Assembly (NCBI GenBank): GCA_018343915.1
Contig: JABRWF010000002.1
Span: forward strand, 5,270,001-5,334,000
Direction of reading: 5' to 3'
DNA: 64,000 bases
Origin: Agroathelia rolfsii
Taxonomy: Eukaryota > Basidiomycota > Agaricomycetes > Amylocorticiales > Amylocorticiaceae
A program made the translations under genes and the position numbers. The notes beneath the pieces are model-generated. The model was not told where the DNA came from, ran no database searches, and worked only from the letters and a program-made list of their open reading frames with translations. This document shows, piece by piece, positions 26,248 to 37,624 of the stretch (positions are counted from its first letter, which is position 1; each line of letters begins with the position of its first letter).

Positions 26248-28420
26248 GTTTTACGATAGAGGTGCGATAATGAAAGCGCAGTAGAATCCTGCTGGCCGCA
26301 ATGAAACACTGGCAGTCGAATGATGCTGAACTTGAAGTGGGTCAAGGTCACGGTAGCGACAGGGGCGGATTGCTATTTTTGGAGATATTATCAATTCAGC
26401 AAACTATCAAGTCCTCGCTCGTGGCTGCTTCATGTTGTGCCAGTCTCGTCGGTCTTTACCACGTCTACTCCGATGTACATTGCTCATCATACGATATTAT
26501 GCTCCTGTATCCTTCCTTGAATTTATTTAGACCCCAAAGACTTTAGTTTGCTACATGATATCTGAGACACAAGACTGCCTGCACAGCACCATGTGAAAGC
26601 TTCCAAGTCGCTATTCCCTGATTTGAGCTGCCTGTATACCTTACGTGGCGATGCTTATATTATACTCTCATTTTGCTATCATTCATGAATCCAAGATCAG
26701 TGAAAATATCAGCTTCTACAGATGACGGTGATTTCTCCGTTTGTATCCAAGTTCTTCGCCTCCGGCTTCAAGTCTTCCTCTACAACCGCGGGTCTTGATC
26801 CTCGTGTGCTTCAGCGAACGAACAATGCTATATTTATTTTTGATACTCGTGGTCAATTGATGTGTCTATATCCTACCAACCAGTTTCTTGAACGAATCTC
26901 GCTTGGAATACATCAATACGTGGCTGTCTCAGGTACTTGCCGTAATCCAGCCTTCATGTTTGGGTCCCATCAATATCACTTCATATGTGCCACATATTCC
27001 TGTCACAAAATTTGAATCTAATTCTGTACGGTCTCTAGTGCCCATTTAATTTGATGGTCGTAGCCAGCATGCTTGCTGAGCTGGGATCTTCCGTTTAAAC
27101 CGACCATGTTTGGCATTCAAGGGGCAATTGCTCAGAATACCCCATATGGCTTTTGGTCTCTAATAGTATCCATCACCCGTACCGCATCTACCAGTGGTAC
27201 AAACCTCCGGCTTCGTAAATTTATACCCGTTCAGCCGGGCTTCATACAATTTGCAACAATTAATACCAGGTACTCATACATGACCGGTAGAGGCAGGGTT
27301 CCCTGAAACGCTTGTAGGCGCTCTATTCGTGAGAGCTTTGTTGGATCTATCGTATTGTAAGCCTACCGAGATTTTCCTCTTTCAAAACCTCGCTAATTAC
27401 AAGTCTACCGTAAAAGGTCATCGGAAACTTCCGCAGACACCCATGAAGGTTACCGAAAATTATACTTCATGTACAAAAATAATACTACCCTCATTTCAGA
27501 GACAGGTTGCTAATCTATGCTTACAAGACACCTTACTGCTTTGGGTTCCGCCGACTGTACCTCTTGCAATAAAGATCCGTATGGATCGCGTATAGCTACA
27601 TCCGCAACATAAGCGCGATATTGCCAGCGCATCTTCCTTGCACCCGCCCCTGAACTTGAAAGTTGGCGCACTCGATACGTCCGGTAATCTTGTTTACCGG
27701 TCTTGGATGCTCATTACCACGGGTTACAGCTTTCTTAAACGCACTTAGGTTGTTTGCTGGAGATTCGGAGCACCATCGCATTGCTTCATATATCGCACCT
27801 ACTTTCCGACTCCATTGACATCGGATTCATGCTTCATCGTTCTTGGATTGGCTTTGGCTTGTCTATCGGGCGGAAGCGATGATCTGGGCTTACAATTGAG
27901 GTTGACGCCATCTCTTTTCACGTTTCCGGTGGTGGTTTTTAATCACAGACTCAAAGCAGGATATTCCCAAGCCGCTGTTGTGAAGAGTTACAAATTGCTG
28001 ATGTTAGTGATGACCAACACTTCTAAAACGCCTATTAGTATCGACTTTCAATAACTAGAAGCCAGGATAAGTAGGACGGGTTTTTAGTCAGGAAAAAAAT
28101 ATTCTAATAAATTTATAGTCCACTTTTCGCTGTCATTTTGTAACGTTTTGGGAGAGAGTTGCGACCGTCAATTAAAGTATTCTTGCTCTTGAGTTACCCA
28201 CATTAGTAAGAGACATACATATACATGTACATATATAATTGAGCAAAATAACACACCTATTAGTAACTAGTTGTTGAGATGATGGAATCACTAGTCTAAT
28301 CACTTTTTGCGTACCGCCATCATCTCACTACGCTTCAAGATAAACTCGTTGCGACTTTTCGTATCAACATTGGCACCGGCATATTATACTTGTTATTGAT
28401 CATTTCATTGAAGAACCGCA
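26248..28420. other. Intergenic with possible degenerate coding region
   Basis: This 2.2-kb gap separates the divergent CSN7 and TRAPPC6 starts. From 26722 to about 28050 the plus strand has a chain of open stretches in different frames. One begins MTVISPFVSKFFASGF and continues DPRVLQRTNNAIFIFDTRGQ; later pieces read IQGAIAQNTPYGFWSLIV and LKVGALDTSGNLVYRSWML. They look protein-like but I could not connect them by credible introns, and I do not recognise the family. A decayed gene is the simplest reading. The last 350 bp should contain the TRAPPC6 promoter. Confidence 0.35.
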
Positions 28421-29471
28421 ATGTCTGCTCGCACCTCATTCCAGGCCCAACCATCCTCTGCACAAACGTTCGCATCCACTTCTGCCTCCGCCGTTGTCCC
28501 ATCAACGGGCAGCCTGGCCATGCTCGTAGATCCCCCAGTTCGACTTATGGACAGTGCAGCCATGGATTACTTTGTTATTGAAATGGTCGAAACTCTACGC
28601 TCGAGCGCCAGCGTCGCCGTCGCACGTTCCAAACAGATCGAGCGAGAGATGGTCGAGGCGGGTCTTATCCCTGCTCCACCACCACCGGCACCTGCCCCGC
28701 CTGCGGACGTATTAATGAATCAACGCGACTCGACAGTTAGTCTCGTATCCGTAACGAAAACATCTGCTGGTGGGCCGAGATTGGGGGCAGCAGCAGCCGT
28801 TGCGGATGAGGCAGAGGAAGCAGTTAGATATAGACTGGAGCTCATCGGTATGCATGTCGGGGCAAACTTTACGGAGAGGTTACTTGCATTGATCATCATT
28901 TCTCACTTGAGTCTTGAACTGAGCTATTTTCGATATATGCAGGCTGTGTCGTGACCGTCCATTGTTTGCGGAGACTCTGGATGTGATCAAGTTTGTCTGT
29001 AAAGACGTCTGGATTGCGCTATGGGACAAACAGGTGGATAATCTGCGCACAAACCATCGGGTATATGGCACTAGGCTATCCATAAATATTCATCTTACTA
29101 ACTCAACATGTGGCCTCTATGTATAGGGTGTCTATGTTCTCCAAGACAACGCGTTCAAGCCCATCTCGCGACTGTCAGCTTGGGAAGGAAGAGCCGAAGC
29201 AATAAAACGAGCTAGACTGGTTTGTTTCCCACCATGTCCTTCTGACGGTTTGCAATTGGCTTGACTTGCGAAACTGTATAGTACACTGCTATGTCGGCGG
29301 GTATAATTAGGGGCGTACTCTCACGCCTTGGTATGCAGGCGACTGTTGTGCCGGAGGTAACGCACGTGCCACAATGCAAGTATTACTTTAAATCACAGTA
29401 TATTAACAAGTGGAATCTAATCACAGTCTGCTTTAGGTACATTTCAAGTTAAACTGCCCAAAAACCCTTGA
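28421..29471 (+). CDS. TRS33: TRAPP complex subunit Trs33/TRAPPC6
   Basis: This is a Bet3-family subunit of the TRAPP tethering complexes that act as exchange factors for Rab GTPases in ER-Golgi and Golgi traffic. After a long Ala/Ser/Pro-rich lead (MSARTSFQAQPSSAQTFAST, then PAPPPPAPAPP in the middle), the conserved fold reads YRLELIGMHVGANFTER, LCRDRPLFAETLDVIKFVCK, DVWIALWDKQVDNLRTNHR and GVYVLQDNAFKPISRLSAWE. The terminal exons give YTAMSAGIIRGVLSRLGMQA and, after a last intron chosen at GAG/gtaacg...cacag, SALGTFQVKLPKNP. The stop is TGA 29469-29471. The family core is typical. The N-terminal extension and the spacer before YRLEL make the protein longer than the animal versions. Confidence 0.9.
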
Positions 29472-30141
29472 GCACAATGACTGCGATCGATGTATTCATT
29501 CCGTGCCTGCCTATCAATTACGTCGACTATCACACGTACGGCGTTCATCACCGGCACTCATGCTGCATACTTGATTGCCAAGATCTATTAATTTGTACAC
29601 CAAATTTGTTGGTCGTAGCATACGCACGGGTTATTCATGCGTAGAATCGCTGATGGGATAGAATGGCAATGTGCCTCCCCTTATTATCGAGGTTCACCAT
29701 TCTATTATTTGTAAGGGAATGTCGACCAGGAGTCATGGGTTAGTGCCGTGTTGGATGCCCAGATGTATTATTATTTTTGTAGCTATATCGAAAGCAAATT
29801 GATTCCCTTTGTTTCTCTTGATATGATATCGCACAACCTGCGAGTATTCGCCTTTTCGACATTGATACATCACGTGATTACACATCCCTGCCAATGCTGA
29901 GTTCTTACTGCCCTTCGAGTTCTACTTCGACCATAAAGAACGTCTACTATTTCGACAGGATACTGATATCCGTACAGTATAACTAACGACTCGGAAAGCG
30001 CTCGCGCTTTATCCTACTCTTTTCGATACACATCGCTGCAAGACCTCTTCTATTCTGGGTACCAATAAACTCTCGGATCTTACTGCACATCTCTATCAAA
30101 CGCTTTCTACGTTCCTAAGCTATTAACATCAGAACTCAGTC
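29472..30141. promoter_or_regulatory. Intergenic, APC11 promoter with TCACGTGA box
   Basis: No gene is seen in this 0.67-kb stretch. A palindromic TCACGTGA (bHLH-type E-box) lies at 29870-29877, about 265 bp before the APC11 start codon. Its use as a binding site is inference. Confidence 0.4.
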
Positions 30142-30765
30142 ATGAAAGTCAAGGTTCACCACTGGCACGCTGTTGCTCAATGGCGCTGGGACCTCGGCAC
30201 GAGCTCCTCGAGTGGCATTGCCGATAACAATAACGATGATGACGAAGACGAAGACGTATGTGGCATATGCCGTGTCGCCTATGAGGGATGCTGTCCAACG
30301 TGTAAGGTGCCAGGAGATGACTGCCCGCTGAGTATGCATACCCTTTCCGTTTCCATGTTGAACATAGAGGACTCATTAAGAAAAAAATGAATGCTGAACA
30401 CACTGACAGTATGGGGCGAATGTACACATGTTTTCCACATGCACTGCTTGCTTAAATGGCTTGGGACTGCTGCAAGTAAGCAGCAGTGCCCAATGGACAG
30501 AAGGACATGGGGTGAGTTGATGTGGCTATCTCTCTTCCCCTCTCTCTCTCGTCTATATGATGATGAAGATCACATCGATTTCTGTCTTTTGATGCGATAC
30601 GAGCTCTCATTCCCTGGCTTATCATTCTTTCTAGTGACCGCTGAAGGCAAAGTAGGCAGTGGTGGTGGTGGTGGTGGTGGCGGCGGCGGCGGCGGTAGAA
30701 CGAGCGGAGTAGCAGGAGCAGGCACAACAACAACAACAACAACAACAACAACGGCATCCACATAA
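30142..30765 (+). CDS. APC11: Anaphase-promoting complex RING subunit APC11
   Basis: APC11 is the small RING-H2 subunit that, with the cullin APC2, forms the catalytic core of the anaphase-promoting complex. The start MKVKVHHWHAVAQWRWDLGT is the family hallmark. A Ser/Asn/Asp-rich loop is followed by the RING: DVCGICRVAYEGCCPTCKVP, then GECTHVFHMHCLLKWLG and QQCPMDRRTW. Two introns (after DDCPL and DRRTW) join the three exons; both splice cleanly in phase 1. The last exon reads VTAEGKVGSG and then runs into 12 Gly codons and 10 Thr codons made by GGN and ACA microsatellites before TAA 30763-30765. Family proteins normally stop soon after the RING, so this tail of about 40 residues is unusual. 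The tail could also mark a wrong last exon or a species-specific extension. Confidence 0.92.
30661..30696 (+). repeat. GGT/GGC microsatellite in APC11 coding sequence
   Basis: Twelve consecutive Gly codons, first GGT then GGC, lie in frame in the last exon of APC11. Confidence 0.9.
30724..30753 (+). repeat. ACA microsatellite in APC11 coding sequence
   Basis: Nine ACA and one ACG codon encode a Thr run just before the APC11 stop codon. Confidence 0.88.
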
Positions 30766-32206
30766 TCTCGTCATATAAAGCTATCCATCGCATTACTTAG
30801 AGGACTTCGAAACCCCTTGACAAAAAAAAAACCGAGCCACAGCGGCAACAACAGTGCAGTAAACGAGACATCTGGCCCAATACCTCGGTTTCAAACAAAG
30901 ATTATCACCCCCAAGGCTCTCCAGATAACCTGAAGATACCAATCTCGCTGATTGTACCGGCCGTGGGACGAAGCAGCAACGCCATAGCCCTCCTACCTTG
31001 CTCCCGCCACGTACACACAAGTATTATCACACTACACCAGACTAAGCCTGCCCTTCTGAATGGAATTTTGGAAAATCCAGATGCGTGCAAGACGGCAACG
31101 CTATGCATAAACCCGAAAATGCGCGTTGCTATTTCAGATACCCTTTGCTTTACCAAGTAGGACTAACCTCCGAAGTTCCAAGTGCTGATGGGTGTGCTTA
31201 CTACCACTGGAAGCGTATATATGTACATCTCACAGCTACCAATTCGAGCCCAAGCAGACAGCATAACAACGTCCAAAGTTACATGTACAAAACTTGCCAA
31301 ATAGAATGCACAGCTATCCATTTATCTCATTTCTGACGTTGTTACTCGGCGCACATGTACACATAAATATATCACGTCATTGCGCATGCAGTAACTGCGT
31401 TGATGACAAGACGTATAAAGAACAAAAAAAAAGAGCCAAGTCCGTAGTACGACGTAGTATAGGCACCAACGTCGTTTTTTTTTGTGCAAATCGTAAGAAG
31501 TCAAGAAAGAAGGAAAGAAAAAGGACATCATAATCATGAAAAATGATATCTTGATGATGCACTAGGTGTGTGGTGGTGAAATTGTAAGTCGAGCGGTGAA
31601 TCTGATGATGATACAAAGAAAGAAAAGGAGACGGAATGATGTAGGAGCAAGCGGGCGGGCATACTACTGGTACAAGAAAAAGAAAAAGAAAAAATGCACA
31701 AACAAACCTGAGGGGGGAGATCATCAACATCAACAGGAACGACAGCAAAGGAAAATACAAGAGAAATGTAGAAAAAGAAAAGATGAAAAAAAAACCATGA
31801 GAAAACCCGCATGTACATTTGTATGTATGTATGTGTATATATCTAACGACATCGACGAGCAAGCAAGAAAATGATGAAGGGAAACGCATAAGAAGAGAAA
31901 AAGAAAAAGAAAATACGGTACAAGTACAACCAATTTTTTGGCCAAACGTTCTCCCTATACATCGTACAACAGCAACGACGAACCCGTATCTTCTTTATGT
32001 TTATGTTTATATATCTGTGTATATGCGGACAATCGTGACATTAGAGTCCGTATCCCTCTTCTCTCTTTTGATTTTGTTCTGGCGACGTCAGGGGCAAGGA
32101 TGGAAATGACCCTATCCATGCATGTCATCCGACTCTTAATTGGTGTGTGTGTGGGGGGGGGGTATGAGGTGTCTTTTTTTTGGCGGGGTGCGATCGAGTG
32201 AATCTT
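30766..32206. other. Convergent 3' region, A-rich low complexity
   Basis: APC11 and the PSP1-domain gene converge on this 1.44-kb region. From about 31420 to 31920 it is dominated by A/G-rich tracts (many AAAGAAA words) and by TGTATG-like repeats near 31820, and both strands give long but compositionally simple open frames that I regard as spurious. A run of ten G lies near 32153. No gene supported. Confidence 0.5.
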
Positions 32207-34760
32207 CTACTGCTCGTAGCCACCAGGGCCTTGCAACGACGCCATCCAAATTCTGGTCTTGTACAATCTGTTCATGTCGTGTCGATAGTCAGCATCAAAA
32301 GCGACAAAAGGGGATAACCAAAGTCAACGACGAACCTAAACAACTCCCTGACCAACTCCCTGAAGTCAATCCGCTTCTCGGCGACGAAATAAAATGTGAG
32401 CTTGCGCCGGTCCCACTGGTACTCGGCATCGATGACCTCCATCGGCAGCTTCTTCTGGCGCACTTTGGACTGGCACAGCTGCAACGCTTTCGCCTCGTCT
32501 TGGCTTTTCGCGAGCAGGAGCCTTATGAGGGGCAAAGGTTGTCAGATCAGTAAGTGCAACGGGGAATAGGAAATTAAAAATAAACGATTACGCACTGTGC
32601 ATCAGCCGGACCCGCCTTGCCATAGATCCTCTTCGGGCTAAGCTCCTTCTTCCCCTGCGTACCCGGCGGCGCCGCACCGGGACTCATCGGCTGCTGCTGT
32701 CCATCCTGCTGCACCGCCGCGGCAGCCGCCGCCGCCGCTGCCAAAATCTGCTGCTGCCTCTGGAACGCCTCGACCTCTGCGAGCGTAATGCGATCGTTCA
32801 CCACCTTGCCCAGATCCTTGCCGCGGTCTGCCTCGACGATGACGTAGTCGCCCACGCGCACGTCCGTAGCGGAGAGCCCATGCACAGAGGAGTCGTCGGG
32901 AAGGTAGAACAGGTCTGTGCGGCCCGCTTTGAACTCGACGATGTAGAGCGGCCAGGTAGGCGGCACGGCGTGCAGGGGCACACCGCGGCCGAGATCGGTG
33001 AGGGTTTGAGACGACTGGACGTTGTTGCCATTGTGATTTGTTTGGCCGTTGTGGTGCGACGCGTCAGATGGCGCGCGTTGGCGGTGGCCGGTTTGAGTAG
33101 AAGAAGTAGTCGTAGTTGTCGGGGTAGAGAAGAACGCCGCAGCTGCTTGATGTTGCTGGCGCGTCCCGTTGGGCGAGATGGGCGACGTGAGCCCACCGCC
33201 GTTAGCAGCAGAAAATGACGTCGTACGGGCGTGGGTTACGCGGCCCAAGTTCCCGTTCTCACCTACTGCGCCCGAGCCATTGTACTGCCCGGACAGGAAG
33301 CGCGAAGTACCCAGAGTCGACTGCGGCTGGCCATATACCTCCGCAGCAGCGAGATCAAACGCTGACGTAGTTGACGTCGCCGTGCGCGGACTGCCCGTAT
33401 CAAGGCTAGGTGACTGCAATTGTTGACGGTTACTAAAGGAGCTCGTGGAGGGGATATGGAGACCCAGTTGGTGGCGATACGAAGACGGACCACCGCCAAA
33501 TCCAGCACCCGAGCCAAAGTCTTGCGAAGAGAGCGGAACATGGATAGGGAGCGACGAGGGCTGGCTGGGCGGGAATGCCGACGAAGAAGACGAAGAAGAC
33601 GCGCCGCCAGGTCCATCGTGCAGATTCAAACTATTCAAGTCATCCGCGAGATCATCGTCCGAGAGCATGAGCCCGCCGCGTGCAAAGGATGAGGTGGCGG
33701 AGGACTGGAACATGCTGCCGCTGCTACCGCCAACATCGTCGTTGTCCTCATCGGGGGCGTTGAAGCCGATGATGGTGCCCCGTCGGGGCTGGACAATGCT
33801 AACGCTGTGTCGCCGGCTCGTCGTGCCGCTTGCGCCGCCCGATTCATCGCGGAAAGCGTGATGCTGGCCACCAGCCCAGAGCTCACGGAACGTCGAGCTA
33901 TCGTCAAGCAGAATCTGGCCAACATCACGCACAAACGGGCTCATATTACTAATATCCGTCGGGTTGTTGTTGCTGCTCCCATTTCCACCGTACGAGTCGA
34001 AAGCGGACGAATACCTGCCAAGAGTACCGCCAAGGGAGCCATAGCGGCTCCCCGCAGGCGGCTTGATATCGCCGTAGCGCGAGCCGGGGATGTTGAGCGG
34101 ATTAGACGAGAACGCGTCAGCGCCCCAGCCTTGGCCTGTGGTGCTGTTGAGTGGTGAAGAGCTAATGTTGCTGTTGCCAAAACCGCCGAACGCGCTCTGA
34201 CGAGTCGTCGTCGCCAGCGACTGCGAACGGCTCTTCGTCGGATCAAAACCAAATGTGCTCCGTCCGCGTGGCTGGAGGAGGGGAGAGGGCACGTAGCGTT
34301 CCTCGTAGGCAGCATCACTGGCTGCCTCGGACTCGTCATCCTCAAACGTGGACGCGAATGCGCGGTCACGCATCGCGCTCGAAAACGTCGATTGTTGGGG
34401 GCTGGCCGAGAAGGAAGAGGAGCGGGTGGGAACGGACATGGCCATAGGCATACCCATGCGCCCAGAAGCAGAGGAGGCGGAGGCAGAGACGGCGATAGAA
34501 CCGGAGTTGGTACGGGATGTAGACCAGGGGGAGGAGGAGGGGGAGGAAGAGGAGGAGAGACCGGTGTTGGTCGGGATGGGGATCGTCTTTTGTTGGGAGA
34601 TGGAGGAAGAGGTGAAAGACGAGGGCATGAACGATTGATCGTCAGTCGTTCGTGGGGGCTGGCTCGCCGCGCGCTGGCTGAGGTTGAGGTGCGAACCAGT
34701 CAAGAAGCGGTTGTGACGGTTGATGGTATCATCTGACTCGAGATGATGCCTGGAATCCAT
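32207..34760 (-). CDS. PSP1 C-terminal domain protein
   Basis: The first exon begins MDSRHHLESDDTINRHNRFL and runs over 700 residues as a Ser/Gly/Pro/Gln-rich, presumably disordered region with poly-Ser and poly-Ala stretches. The conserved PSP1 domain follows: WPLYIVEFKAGRTDLFYLPD, VHGLSATDVRVGDYVIVEAD and RGKDLGKVVNDRITLAEVEA. After an intron it continues LLLAKSQDEAKALQLCQSKV, KLPMEVIDAEYQWDRRKLTF and YFVAEKRIDFRELVRELFR. A last small exon gives LYKTRIWMASLQGPGGYEQ and TAG 32207-32209. The domain is named after yeast Psp1 and occurs from bacteria to fungi; its role is poorly defined, with links to RNA-related or polymerase-suppressor phenotypes. The TRIWM...GPGGYEQ end is typical of the fungal group. 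High GC and simple repeats in the first exon make it stand out from the neighbours. Confidence 0.88.
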
Positions 34761-37624
34761 TGCAAACTATGTGCTATTTCTCTCTATGGGGACTCTATGC
34801 GATGAATAGGAGATGCGTAATAGGGTCGTGTGATACTGATTATGATGATGGGCTGCTGCTGCCGCTACTGATTCTGGCAGCCAATCCTATACCGAGTGGA
34901 AACGAGCTGATGAGCCACCGAGAGAAGACTAAAAGGTGGCTTGCATATGACCCACCGACTGGTAGATCAATAGAGAGTATAATACGGCAGATGGGGCGTC
35001 TATATGAGTTCACTGGCCGTGTGCACAAATAGAAATAAGAATGTGGAGATTGGGATGTAGCAAGCGGCTGGCCGAAAGAAGACGGGCGGAATTGGGTCAG
35101 AAGAGAGGGGCGGGGGCACTAGAGGGGGAATCAATGAGATGTGTCTAAGATCGGTATAGAGTCGTGAGTGGATATTGCTCTAGGGACGTGAAATGACGAT
35201 GCTCTATAGATCAGAAAGCACAGAGAGAGAGAAAGAACGAGATGGTGGTCGATGGTCAAGAGTCGGAAATCCGAAGTCGTTTCTGGGGAAGGCCCAATTA
35301 TCCCTGGCACATGACCCCATTATCCCCAGGTCACATGACATTTCCCCCTGATCACATGACTCCCTGCACATGTATGAACTCTATCACTCGGATTGAGAGC
35401 GCGCAAGTGTGGGACCAACGTGCAACCATTATCCGGTGAATCATCGCAAAAAAAAAAAAAAAAAAGAAAAAAAAAGTGTATAACGTCTCTGGGCTATTTG
35501 CAAAATGCACTCGCTGCCCATTGGCACTGGCTTGAGCCACCATCACCCCTTTTTCCACCTTCGACGAACTTAAGAAGAAAGACGATTGGATTGGGGTACG
35601 AATGATGTGCCGAGTTCAAGTCTCGCGGACATTGTTCACAAGACCGATATTCGTAGCCAGCATCATCATCAGACCGGATCATGACCACAGCCATTTGAAT
35701 TGTTGGACGCGGCCTGGCTCAGACGACCTCTCTGGCGAATGATCCCGCTTGGCAGTGGCAATAATAGAAGTACATCGCATTCAGTCCTACACTACCTACA
35801 CCCAATCATGATTCCGACTTCTTGCCAGTTGCCCGAAATCATCAGTCAAGATCAAGGCTAGAGCCTGGGTAAGCATACATGTGTGTTACGTTTGTTGTTA
35901 ACTTTAATAATGAAATGAAATTGGTGTTGTCTTTTACATATTCGTACCAAGTAACACCCCAGACGACTTCTATAGGCTTCTTAAAAATGGCCGATTTCTA
36001 TTTTTTGCCCATCTATCATGTACTGTTTTTTTTTTTTTTACGAGTAAGCGCCTTTGATATTCTATAATCCGGGATTCCGGGCCCATCTTGATTCCTGAAT
36101 GCGTATACGACGCAAGTCGTCCGGGCTACAATCATTGGCCGAAAGACAAATTGTGTGCATAACTTGCGCTAGGTATTTCATGAAATATTGCTTAGTACTA
36201 TAGCCTGGGCATCGGCTTGGAAGACGCTCATGGCCGAGCAAGAAGTGGGTATATGAGGAGTTTGCTCATGTATTCACGATTCCCATAAACGCCAACCGAA
36301 ATGATTGAATCCATGGATTTATACATTCGAGTGGGTCGGGCTCTGTAGGTCGAGGTCGACAAGCAAAAATGTCATCACCACAAGTACAGCTTTCTTCACT
36401 TCTTCACAGCTCTTCAAGCTCACCGTATTATACAATGTGACCTTCTGAATGGCGATACTCAGGCCATTTCATGTTCTCAATCGTATTTTGTGCAAGGATG
36501 CAATGATATTCAGCATTCAATCCAGAGCAGTGTGAGGGTCCGGATCAAATGACCAAGAGCGATCATCTCCACTTCTCGGAATAAATTAGTAAACACGACG
36601 CACCTGACAGGTAGCGACAACCCGTTGAAATGCCTAAATCCAATTCAGGAAAAAGGTAAAATCGCAAATGGAGCTTTATACAGATGCACAACCTGATGAC
36701 ACGGTTATGCGCGATAAAATAAGTCCAGATGCCCAGAAGCACTGCTGAGCACCTGCAATGTCTTCGCCCCCGAGAAGAAAAAAAAGTCTTACCATTGAGA
36801 TCATCATGATCAGCTGATCTCGACATACAGGAGGTAAGTGAAATAAAAGAAAAGGTGCCGATAGCAAACCGACAAACCGGATTTGGCGACTGGCATATGC
36901 ATGAGAGACAGTCTAATTTATCGTGACGTAGTAGTGATGAAGCGCCGTGTCAAACACAGGATGGAATGAGACATCAGTTAATAATATGGCTATACATAAG
37001 CCTCACACATTCCAAGTGCCCCTGAGTGTGTTCATGTCGCTCAATGAACGCCAATAAATGTCAATGACGTGCTGGAGCAGTGCCATCTACAGTAGCTATC
37101 CGCTATGGGTAATTGAAATGCAAAAGGTACATACAAGTTGAGTTAGCTACGAGGGTGCGATGCAAATGCATAATAGTAGCACAAATGCAGAGATATAGAA
37201 TGGATAGTACTGGAAAAGGACATTGCGATGCCGAGTGCCGTTAGGGACGCGCGCCCACATAGCTATGAGGATATCGATGTTGTTTACAGCCGTCAGGAGT
37301 TCAAGAGATTAAGACGCATACAGCTTCATCAAGCTAAATTGCTGTAGGCTATGCTGTCCCACCATAATGATGATCATGACGGTATGAGATCGAGGCCCTA
37401 GGTGGCTGCGAAGAAGTGAATACAATCCAAAGGGTGGTGGTGGTGAAAGCTGTGTGTAACTTGAAGGCAAATAGGCGGCCTGCAACCGGCTTTGGAACGG
37501 CAAGTTCGCAGTCGGGTTCAACCTCCAGTTCGGTTGGTTCCGAATCGGCGCAACCCTCAAGCTGGCCCACCTTCTTCAACTTGAAGTTATACGACTCGAA
37601 TTTTGAAAACACTGATATGGCTAA
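34761..37624. other. Long intergenic region
   Basis: No gene is supported in this 2.86-kb gap between the divergent PSP1-domain and glycosyltransferase genes. It holds the CACATGAC cluster listed separately and an A-rich tract at about 35450-35475. Weak open frames exist at 36563-36867 (-) and 37349-37612 (-), but neither shows a known motif. Confidence 0.5.
35308..35372. promoter_or_regulatory. Cluster of CACATGAC motifs upstream of the PSP1-domain gene
   Basis: CACATGAC occurs at 35308-35315, 35332-35339 and 35353-35360, with a fourth CACATG at 35367-35372. Spacing is 14-24 bp. The group lies about 550-610 bp upstream of the PSP1-gene start. CACATG is an E-box core; a cluster of this kind is compatible with a bHLH-bound element, which is inference. 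Confidence 0.5.

Noticed and set aside
31377..31945. Long open frames on both strands in the A-rich region downstream of APC11
   Set aside because: They consist of Lys/Arg or Phe/Ser/Leu runs caused by A/G-rich simple sequence and show no domain or splice structure.
33168..34736. Several long frames antisense to the PSP1-domain gene
   Set aside because: They are Arg/Gly-rich shadows produced by the high GC content of the opposite coding exon.
35600..35640. T-arm-like GAGTTCAAGTCTC, possible tRNA
   Set aside because: No matching acceptor, D or anticodon arm is present upstream. I recognised no tRNA or rRNA gene in the window.
37349..37612. Minus-strand frame upstream of the glycosyltransferase
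   Set aside because: No motif, no neighbouring exon, and it overlaps the presumed promoter; coding status cannot be supported.
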